Shown: positions 1 to 10,300 of the stretch, piece after piece | Layout of the letters: each line of letters opens with the position of its first letter | Position numbering within the stretch: the stretch's first letter is position 1 | Translations under genes and position numbers: made by a program | NCBI GenBank assembly: GCA_034687125.1 | Contig: JAQGBZ010000018.1 | Location: 62,001-126,000, forward strand | Length of the DNA: 64,000 nucleotides | Reading direction: 5' to 3' | DNA from: Neelides folsomi | Taxonomy: Eukaryota; Arthropoda; Collembola; Neelipleona; Neelidae | The notes under the pieces: model-generated | Database searches by the model: none | Seen by the model: the letters and a program-made list of their open reading frames with translations, nothing else | What the model was told of the DNA's origin: nothing

Positions 1-2
1 TA

Positions 3-1316
3 TGCACTGGAGACAGTGTGAAGGAAATGAGCATTTACTTGGCCGATAAAGACATTTGGGATGGATTGAAACACGAAGATGTTCACTCAACGTATGCTCT
101 TGCTCTCTCACCGATCTGGCGAATCCACTCCGATGTCCTCGGCAATATCTCGGAGGCCTCTTTGTTAAATCACACAGATCGCATCGCGGCTCTTCACATC
201 TCCGAAGGATATATCTTGCTCGACGAGTCCTGGCAAAAAAACATAGGGGATTTGGAAGTTGACTCTGACCGATTCCCCACCATGGTTGAGACATTCGACA
301 TAAGCCGCAGACGAGGTTTCAAAGTTGCTCTCACCATCCAACCCTTCTTTAGCACAGAGTCGAAAAATTATCTCGAGGCCCTCCCACTTAATTTATGGGC
401 TAAGGAAAGAGAGACAAAAAGGGTCCCTGCATTAACCCAGTTTAAAAACTACAGTCCGGGGTTCTTTGCTCTACTTGATGTGACGAATGGAGCTGCTCGG
501 CGGTGGTTTGAAGGAAAAGTCGGACGACTGGTGGAAAAGTACAAAATAGAAGCATTATTTGCTGAAGTCGGAACTGCGACCGACTTCCCTCACTATTACG
601 AATTCCAAGAGAGGCTCTCCAGTTTGGACTATTATAAAGAACTGTTTCTCAAAGCACTCCGAGTCGTGCCGAATGTCAAGACCATTGGACTCTCAAGTGC
701 AGTTAAGTTACCCAAGCTCCCGACGTTCGTAGCTCTAAGTCCCACAGAGAGGTCTTGGGAGGGATTGCAGAGCATCATCCCCAACATCTTGACTCTCGGA
801 GTCACCGGATTCCCCTTTATCATTCCGGGAAGCATTGGAGGAGATCATGGTGGAACGAAGCCGGATAGGGATTTGTACATGCGATGGCTCCAACTCTCCC
901 ATTTCCTCCCAGTAGTTCAATATTCCTTCCTCCCGAGTGATTATGACGGCATCGTTGTGGAACTCGCCACAAAGATGAATCAAATAAGGAAGAAAAAACT
1001 CTTCCCGTACCTTAAAAAAGCAATTGATGAGGCACTCACGAGCGGACTTGGCATGATCCGCCCATTATGGCTTATTGATCCAAATGATCCGAATTGCTTG
1101 AAAGTGTGGGACGAGTTTAGCATTGGCGGCGACATCATCGTTGCGCCCGTCATTAAACCAAATGCCACCGAAAGGGACATTTACTTACCAAAAGGAAAGT
1201 GGAAAGATGAACTCGACGGAAGCAGCACAAAGGGAGAAAAATGGCTCCACAACTATCGAGTCAGACAGAACCAAATTGCTTTCTTTACCAAGATACCCGA
1301 TGGGCCTAACTAATTA
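3..1316 (+). CDS. GH31 family protein, MYORG / SITS-binding / tobi-like (3' part, 5' end outside window)
   Basis: The frame is open from base 3 to a TAA at 1314-1316, giving 438 residues. An ATG at 27 is internal: homologous sequence continues upstream of it, so the 5' end is cut by the window edge. The protein aligns from memory with the C-terminal two thirds of animal MYORG / SITS-binding GH31 proteins. Landmarks, counted from the GTG at 18, are SPIWRIHSD (31-39), a GYILLDESW strand (64-72), a GDLEVDSDRFP segment (78-87), GFPFIIP (264-270), YMRWLQLSHFLP (287-298), IRPLW and IIVAPV. The ending DIYLPKGKW is the usual GH31 distal beta domain. Family members act as alpha-glycosidases in the ER or secretory path. 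Here the residues expected at the nucleophile and acid/base positions are changed (E183 and E244), so activity is doubtful. No introns are seen in this part. The family call is firm; the exact orthologue is not. Confidence 0.9.
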
Positions 1317-1804
1317 ATCGCTTAATTATTTTCAATTCAAATCTCGTCTCGACTTCCATTTAAATTTTATCTTACTTTGTGTGGAAAAATGATGTGAAAT
1401 GTTAAAGTTAATTTCTTCAATGTGATCAGTTGAGTTATAGAATGAGGGATCTCTTTAAATTTAATTTACTTTTATAGTGATTTGATTTGTCGTTAATTTT
1501 CTTTTCCAGTTAATTGCTTTAAACTTATTTAGCACAAAGGACATTTAGTTAAGTAATGTTTTAATATCTCAGATGAATGTCAGATGAATATTTCAGTTTT
1601 GACGAATATCAAGAATTTCAACCACTATCCATTTTAATGTGTGCACGTTTGTATTTATTGTGATAAAAGTAAAAATAATCATATCGGAAAATATCTTAAT
1701 ATTTACTATTATGTTCGCCTTATTCGCACTATTATGAAAAAAAATCATTCTAGTGTGCATTTTATTTAAAATTTTGAAGTAATTGATGAGAGATGTAATT
1801 GGAA

Positions 1805-1810
1805 ATTAAA
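1805..1810 (+). terminator. Candidate poly(A) signal of the GH31 gene (ATTAAA)
   Basis: First good hexamer variant after the stop at 1316 on the plus strand. It would give a 3' UTR of roughly 0.5 kb. No transcript data are available, and such hexamers are common by chance in AT-rich DNA. Confidence 0.25.
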
Positions 1811-3647
1811 GGTCAGAATTTTCAAGTTTTACCGTACGCAATTTATTTATTGTATAAGACGCAAAAATTGATAACAAAGCAATTGCCACAGCCTAACCAG
1901 TTTCTTAATTAAAATTGCGATTAACAAACTTTTCCAAGATAGAACGAATAACCCTCTGGGCATAATTCCCCCTTTGATTTATAGTTACATACAATATAAC
2001 CGACACAAATATAAGAATATTTTTGAAATACAGTTTATAACAAAAATATTTCTTCGCCAAAACATTAATTAAAAATTACTTAAACAAAATTACTTTGAAA
2101 GTATAATGAAATTTTATCCAAATTATATGCATTCTACTTACAAGTACAAATAGATTGAGGCTACTTCAAATAATATATTTATCGTATAATAAACTATACC
2201 TATTAACACTGAATAACAAAAGTTTAAACATGCATTGAAATTTGTATTTTTTAAAATACAAATTTAAAAATATGAAAATAGATAAATAAATTTAAAGACT
2301 AGACAAATATAAAATACAATAATAAACGCCACTTATAAACAATTATTAACACTAGGATGTATGATGATATATAAATCAGTAAATTAAACTGAATTTAAGA
2401 TATTAAATATAATTAGCATGGGCATTGAATCGGGCATAAATATTTATATCATATGTATTATATATGAAATATTTTTTATTTCCTAATTACATAAATTCAT
2501 TAATGCGAGAAGTTTCACAATATACGTATTTATCTATCTCAAAGTTTTAATCTTACTTATTCTGACATTAAGTTTTAACTACATATTTTTTAATTAGATA
2601 TACTCAACTAAGCATTCTTTTGCAGAGCATTAAATAACTTTTTTATATTTATTAATTAAACTGCATTTTACTCAACTTGTCAAAGGTTAAATTGTATTAT
2701 CATGTAGGTACAATAATTTTGAGTTTAATGTTTGCCGATCGCATTTAGATAATTGCTCTATTACCAATTTCCTAACGATTTCAACACGCACGTTTAAGTA
2801 CATTTGTCTAGGTAGCTTCCAATATTGTATTTAGGAACCTATTTTGCTCTCCGAGAAATATACTTACCAGTAGGTATTTTAATGAATAGTAGTTTTTAAA
2901 TAACTTTATTCACAATTACATTTTTGATAAATCAGAAAGTTCATATTATTGTAGCATGAGAATTTATTTTCCAGCCTCATTTATCTACACAGGTATTTTT
3001 GTAGTAACATTTAGGCAATCGCTTATTAATTAGCAATTATTAATGATTAAAATCAATGTTATCTTTAATTTTACTATTTTTCACAAAGACTCTCATTATA
3101 TTATTTCTTAAACTACTTAACTAAATATGTCTTAAAATTAGTCACTTATTTAATATTAGGTAGTTAATGCAAGTATGTAGGTATACAATCTAACCAATAT
3201 AACATAATTAGCCTAATCTTCTTATAATTAGCATTTATAAATACACAATGACAAAGGCGACACTCGACCCACTTGATATTATATGTGTTAATATCCGTAC
3301 GCTTAATTACTTTAATTATACCCCTACTTATCTTTCTAACTTTATCCTTTCTAATGGTTTTATGCTTTACAGTTATTTAGTGATTTAATAAATATTTATA
3401 ATATATGCAACATTCATTTTGGTATCAGCTCTCCTGACTATTGGCATGATTAAGATTGGTTCCATAATAAACGTACGTATTTTGATACGTGTATAAGAAT
3501 GAAATCACAATGCTCAATATTACCGAAATAGCCACCCACGCTCAATGTTAATTACAAACTGAATTTAACAGTTAACCTGCTTAATTCCCTAATGCATATC
3601 TAGCCTGTGTATTTAATATAAAATAATCATTACATATTATATTACAA

Positions 3648-3653
3648 TTTATT
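3648..3653 (-). terminator. Candidate poly(A) signal of the futsch gene (AATAAA on minus strand)
   Basis: A canonical hexamer on the minus strand about 590 bases beyond the proposed futsch stop at 4237. A closer variant, ATTAAA, lies at 4143-4148. Which one is used cannot be told from sequence. Confidence 0.25.
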
Positions 3654-4236
3654 CCACGCAAGAATCCCGACCTTTTTAAAAGGTTCCTTCAACGAAAGCT
3701 AAATGAATAGTTTAACTGCTAAGAAGATTGACATTAACATGGATGGATTTACTTTGCAAATAGACAAAAAATTGGAAGCTGCTACAAGATATAGGGATAA
3801 TTACCTATTTACATAAGAAGAGACTTGATAGGAGAGATATAAATACATAAATATTAAGCATGGAGAATCCTTGTCCATTTAGACCCTTTTCAAAATTTAG
3901 TGTAGCAATGAATCGTGAATAAGGGCCATAAACAATTAATGCCTCTTTGTATTTAATTCCATTATAGGCTATAGGAGAGACGATTGAAGTATTCTCTAAT
4001 CCCAACCCATAAACGCTTCCCTTGGGATCAATAGTGTGGAGGAGGTCTTCTGATTCATTCATTTGTTAATCTCGCAAACACATTTTAATCATTAAGTTAA
4101 GACACCTCAAGCTGCAGTGTATAATAAGGTGGGTTCTCCTTATTTAATAAACTTTTAGACGTAATTTAAGTATTATAGACCTTATTTTTACAAACCTAGT
4201 GAAATCCTTTAATTACAGCCTTGAGATTGCCCCGGG

Positions 4237-4312
4237 TCAGATCCTTTCTAGGAATTTGAAGCAAGTTTCTTTCCTCTCTGGCAAGGCATCGATCAGCACC
4301 ACAGTGAAATGC
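4237..4312 (-). CDS. futsch: futsch coding exon 6 (proposed terminal exon)
   Basis: After exon 5, which ends with AG of a split codon, this exon supplies G to make Arg (SASR), then 24 residues and TGA at 4239-4237. The start reads HFTVVLIDA and the end CFKFLERI. MAP1 proteins usually end with a short strand of TV-x-x-x-D pattern, a conserved Cys and a short hydrophobic tail. This fits in outline, with about six extra residues in the middle. The acceptor (gctgag) lacks a good pyrimidine tract. A competing short exon exists at 7520-7574. Confidence 0.55.
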
Positions 4313-7300
4313 CTCAGCTTTGATATCAAGTCAAACTGACTCACCAAACACTGCTGACCTAAACAGTTTCAATTTAACCGTATTTTATTTTTATATTGAT
4401 AAGTCTATTAAACATAAGCGGATTGCTTTTGACAAGTACTCGAGAGGTCATCACGGGATTCTCGCCCTTATCTGGTAGAATAAATTCCGAGAAAGCGCAT
4501 CTCTCAATTTTCGAATTTTAAGTGAATTGGATTTCATAGCATGGTTTTCACTTTCGCTCTTCCTTTTCCCACTCAGAGGATAAAATTTCCTAATATCATT
4601 TTCATTGTCTATCAGTAAAGCTTGAAACTAATTTTTGATTACTTACATATTATCTTTTAAGTTTACATACTTGTATTGTAAATATTGATACTTGTTATTA
4701 TTAAATAAATTATAATCATATACTTTTAATAAGTGGTATAAATATTACAATTTATAATTAGGTACGTATACATACTTAATGAATATTTCATGTAATTTAT
4801 AGCCCTGCTTGTAAAACTAAAGATTGTTTATATTCGGATAAAATTAATATAAAATAATGAAAATTCATCTCATCCTACAAATGTTTAATGTGGAGAGGAA
4901 AGCGAGCTTGAAGGAAAGAAGATGAATCGAAAGAGTAATTTGATTATCTTTCAAACCTAATTAAGATTTACATGACACATTAAGACAGTGTTGGTGAAAT
5001 GGGAGCGAGTCGCCAAATTCATTTTCCATTCCTGTGCGAATTTAAAAAGAGTATAATATACTTACCTATAATAAATAATACATACGAACTGTCGGATGTA
5101 TTACCATACATAAGTAGGTAGTATAAGTATAAGTAATATATAGTGTAATATCACCTATTTTCCATTGAGCACGAAGAGCCGAGAACTCACCAACTCTTAG
5201 CCTATATACTTAATGAATAGGTCCTAAAAATTAGAATAAAATGCATTGGTACGTTTCTGGAGTAGAAGCCTACTCCTAATAAGCTATTTCTATTAAATGT
5301 ATTTAGTGTAGACAATTGTGAGATAATTATTTAATAAAACACCTCAGATGGGAATCCCATCACGTAACCATTACTCTTTACAGATAGACTAATATTTAGA
5401 TAGACTTTAAAATGTTGAGTACAAACGATGTTTAATTCTATTCGATTCAATCCATTAACTTTAAACCGTATTCAATCAATTATAGTTCCATTAAGAAATA
5501 TTGAGATAGAAGCCGACATCACTTGTTAAGTAATTAAATAAGCTTGACATGAACCACTTATATTCTCTTTAAACGTCTTTCTCATACGCATACCCTGCAA
5601 TTACCTGCTCCCACTATATGCTAAATTCCCTACTTCTGGGCTTTCCAGCAATTATAGCGTACAAAGATAAAAGTGGGTCAATATAAGGGTCTAATTAAAT
5701 GGTTTACTTCCATTATTATAATGTATTAGATATTTATCATCATAGTCGTAAACTATTATTTTTCGTAAGATTTAATTTTTCGCTAATTGATATTCTAGAC
5801 CTGGACTCTCACAGTGCGACTTGGAAGCAGGAAACTTTGCTTTCGTTTTTACGATAAAAACTCTTCAACTAAATTTTACTCTGCTGACTCAAATGGCGTG
5901 AATATTGAATAGGGAAGAGAGACAGGGAATTAATTTTCTCAGGGATGGTAATTTATAATTATGGAATTTCTCATACGGGGTCTAGACTTCACTCTCGAGA
6001 ATGAAAACTTTTTCCAATTACTATTCAGTGTATGAAATCAGTTTCAATCTTCGTTCCGCCTGAGGAGGCACACATGACAAAATCATCATCCGTAACATTT
6101 CCGAATGGCTAAGAAGGAATTGACTGTGTGGAGCAATCGACGAAGATATCGAACCAACTTTCAATCCTTCAGTTCAAATCGACACGAATGATGCTGGACA
6201 CAATTCAGTCTTTCAGAATTCTCTTTTCACATTTCAATTGATCATGTTGAAAAGCTTAAAATAGGTTAAAGTTTTAATTAAATATTCCATTAACTATCGC
6301 TAGTCATAAGCTTACGTAGGTCATTTCAGGAATTTAATCCAAGGCGTTTGATAAGTCTTACAAGTTTACAACATAAACTCTCAACTTTCTCCACGCCTTC
6401 GTTTTAGGCTGCAAAAAGTTTTTCGATCTCGAAGGCTATACTTATTCTTATGTACTTATTTTCACACTTATAGGCTAGTAAATAAACAGTAAGGAACGTA
6501 TAAATAGGGAAGTATTGCAAACACGTAACGTAACCCGTAACGTAGGATCCTACGTAAGCTCCTCCCACTTTACGTGGAAATCGAGCCAAACCAACGCAGG
6601 AATGAAATTCTTTGGTTACCACGTATCCGTAGCCAATGTGTCGGCAAACTAAATCCTGCTCATTTTGAACTAAATACAAAAGTTGAATATCAAATCTGGA
6701 TTGTTTATAAACTTTTTACTTCTTTTTACCTCAACGATAAAATGTCTAAGCGAAAAATTGAAACTGTAGGTACACATTTATTATTGTAAACTTTTTAACA
6801 ATACAATAATATGAATTAACAATAAATATATATTAAACCATGTATATTTAATTGTTTTCAGAAAAAAAGATTCTTTTTTAATATAGGTATAGATATAGAT
6901 ATCTGTTGGAGATATAACGCGATTTAAACACAATTTTCGTAGTTGTTTAATTGTGAGAACCATTTTGAATGATAAAACTAAAATTGGGAAATTATTAAAT
7001 TAATCCTAGCCACAGGACTAAATCCTGCACTAATCATTACGTTACGCATATTTGCAATAGTTCTAGTAAGTATACGCATAACGCAACGTAATGGCCTTTG
7101 GCGCTACGGATACGGGCTGCGTTACGTGAATTTGCAATACTTCCCTAAAAATAATATTTTATATACACATTACACATCCCCTTTCATCTTCATATTAAAA
7201 ATAAGAACAAAAGTTTAATAAACTACGCGCATCGATTATCTAAATAAACACTATTAGATAACATTTTAAAAATGTACCATCTAACCCTAAAGGTAAATTT

Positions 7301-10300
7301 TTCTTATAATTCAGAAAGGCAATGTAATTGCATTAAGACTTGGAATCTCATATCTGAAATGAGAGCGAGGAAGATTGTTCATATGAGACCAACCTTTTAT
7401 TACACTTATTGTTCGTAGCTTCATATATTTATTATGTAAATACATTTACTGCTCTTTCCATTTGATTAGAATACATAGATGTGAGGAAAATGTGAGAGAA
7501 GCTTTTAGGGATTTCCTATTTAGTTAGTCGACACTACGCGAGGATGCTTCATCTCGTCCTGCGGTTTGCCATTTCTGAATTAAATAAAGAAAATGATATT
7601 AGAGGATCCTCGAATGGCAGTGGAGGAAACGAACCGTCAAATGACAAAGAAGGAAATTGAAAATATATGTATAGAGCAATTAACGAGCCTTGCTGACGTC
7701 AACGTACATTTTACTGCAACGGCAGACGAGAATTTCCCGAGATTTGGCGAGAGAGTTAAAACTCTAGACGATAAGCGGAGCAGGAGGTCTCATGATCTTG
7801 AAGGTTAATCGTGCATCTGAATTGAAATATAGGATAATATGTATTAGTAAATCCTATCTGGTTCCAAAGTACTTACTCCGACTTTCCCATTAAATTCATG
7901 GATTTTAGAAAATAAAATAAGAAACCTGGAAGCGGAAGGTGCGAGATCGATTTTTGCTTCGGCTAGAGCATCTTCGGAATCAACGACCCAATAGCCCAAT
8001 GTGTCTGTGTCGTACGTTGGGATTACAGTTACATCTATAAAAATTTATAAAATAAAATTGATTAATTTCAATACTTTAGAAGAAAAATAATTTTAAATTA
8101 ATAGTGGTAAATAAGCTCGGGATTATAAATTTTATAATCCATAAGAGATATTTCATAAATCTCCATTTGCGCAATATTAATTTGTAAGTGATAAAGAATC
8201 AATAAATATTCATTTTTTATGATAAAGGTACATAACAATGTAAGTAAATTATTTGAAATTGGAATGATAATTTATTAGAGTACAGAGAAGTATTTTTTAT
8301 ATGAATTAGACCATATTTTTTCTCCGAAATGAAAATTATATTTCCTTCTTGGATTTATTCAGCCTGGTGAATCTATAAGCTCTTGTTGATTGATGAATGT
8401 TTCAAAAATGATTCCTCTATGGAATAATAAACTAAATGTTTTTATCGTGCCCTATCTTCCTTCCATATTTACTAAATCTTCACTGGTGAGTGCCGCATAA
8501 GAAAAATCCATAAGGGAATTTACTTCTCATAGAAAAGGGGAGATTGATGAGTGGAGTTTACTTATAATCCCCTCCAAGCTTTATAAATAGTGTGTGTATG
8601 TAGATAGATAAACCCCGATATTATTAAATTCTTTTCTCTGGATTTTTAAGATGCTGATAGGGAAAGAAAAAGAAACCGAATTTCTCTTTTAAGCCCAAAA
8701 CTATTCTCAAATTCAAAGGTGGGTTGAGAGAAAGGAATTTATATTACATACACTTAATGGCTAAATTCCAATGTATAGTCCAATATCATTATATAAAGTT
8801 ATAAAGACATTTATGGTCCAAAACAGTTTCCTTTACATTTGCTTATCATGCAATGGGTGATTTCTGTTTAAAAGAAAATATGAGATTTCCTTCTGCTAAA
8901 TACAAACTTATAGGAAACTCGTATGCCCAATTTTCCTTCGAACTCTCAAGAGAAACACATGAAGATTTTGGTGCAGAATTGTGGCATAAACATGTCATTT
9001 ACGGTTGCATGCGAGTTCCTACTGAAATTTTGAGTAAAAGAAAGACAAGTAGGAAAAAATTACAGCAATTTAATTGAACGCTTTAGCATTATAACTTAAG
9101 CTAATAACTAAAAATGACAGGTAATCCAATATATTAGACAACATACCATATATTATTATTTAGTAAAACTAACTTTAAAGCATAAATTTATGAAATTACG
9201 TATGAATGTGTTTTAATCTTATGAACTAATATTAGTCAAAAACAGAATGAAACTTTAAAAATGTGCTAAAATTATTAATGGGGATTTCTAGGTAAATGAT
9301 TTTTTTAAAGTAGGGCAAGTCAATGGATGTGTGCTCGTGTTTTGGACGTTTATTTGAAAGCTGATATTCAATATTCCTTAAGGGTAATAAATTGAAATTG
9401 AAATTACTCACCGAGGTTTTTATCCTCCCATGCCTTTTTCCCTTGCAAAAGGCCGTCGAAGACTTCACGGCTCGGTTCCAATCCGCTGAAGACATAATAC
9501 CTCGCACGGATGAGACGGAAAAACTCCGAGTCGGAATAGCTGGAGTTTCCATGATGCGGCACATAAGCCAAGTCGACGTAAATGGGAGTAGCACGAGTCT
9601 TTTTCCCACTCGTCTTTGACGGAGTCTTTTTCCCCTCCTTCTTCGGAGTCACTTTTCCAAAGTTCCCCGAGTCAAGAGACGCGCTCCCATCTTCGGGGAA
9701 AATGGCTGGAAGGCCAAGGGGTTTGCCCCATGATTTAACAATATCCTCCGGCCCTGAAGATGCAGAAACTTGTGAAGACTCGCCTTTTGGTTTATTCTCC
9801 TCCTCTTCCTTAATCTTCGTAGGAATTCCTTTCTCCTCAACTACCTCGGATATTGATGATTTCTCAAGAGTCGTCGAGGCTTTAACCGATGTTCTAATAG
9901 TACTAACTTCGGATGATTCAGACGAGGTCGTTGAGGCGGCGAGGATGGAGCTGCTCTCTTTCATGGAAATTGTCTCGATATTACTGGTTTTGGTAGTGAT
10001 TGTATTATTTGAAGGAGCCGAGGAGACATTGCCATTTTCAATGTCTTGAAATGAGCTTTGTGGATAATTCACAACCTCGTCCTCAATTTCGGGCTGTCGA
10101 GGATGCGAAGGAGGAACTGTGCTCAATTGACTATCACTGAACTCACCCGACGAATACGTTTCTTGATCGTCGATGAGGAGCTCATGGGTCTGTTTCTCAG
10201 ACAAGTAGAACTGACCGCTCTCAAGTTGAGCTGCCAAGACTTCGGAGGCTTTTAAGGACTTTGAAGATGATTCCTCATAATGAGATGTTTCTTCAATCTC

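Larger units (their letters stand above)
1317..4236. other. Intergenic region between convergent genes; 3' untranslated sequence
   Basis: Strongly AT-rich DNA between the stop codons of the GH31 gene (plus) and the futsch gene (minus). It should contain both 3' UTRs. Poly(A)-signal-like hexamers occur at 1805-1810 (plus) and 3648-3653 (minus). A perfect 13-bp inverted repeat lies at 2238-2265. An 85-codon minus-strand ORF at 3805-4062 is unexplained. I see no RNA gene or transposon end. Confidence 0.7.
4313..7925 (-). other. futsch: futsch intron 5
   Basis: A 3613-base intron if exon 6 is correct. The donor is AG|GTTTCT at 7925. It holds a 639-bp MITE-like element (6507-7145), a possible alternative terminal exon (7520-7574), and otherwise AT-rich sequence. 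A 71-codon plus-strand ORF at 7593-7808 has no recognisable relatives. Confidence 0.6.

Noticed and set aside
5806-5826. A minus-strand stretch reading RTVRVQV and stop, as a possible futsch last exon
   Set aside because: Only a loose match to the TV motif and too short; 4237-4312 fits the light-chain tail better.
6608-6620. TCTTTGGTTACC resembling the start of miR-9
   Set aside because: Match stops after about 11 bases and lies inside a transposon; no precursor fold.
6574-6789. ORFs inside the MITE at 6507-7145 as transposase remnants
   Set aside because: No catalytic motif or helix-turn-helix pattern is visible; frames follow the repeat composition.
7593-7808. 71-codon plus-strand ORF in futsch intron 5
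   Set aside because: Protein-like composition, but no recognisable family, no promoter and no splice partners that I could support.
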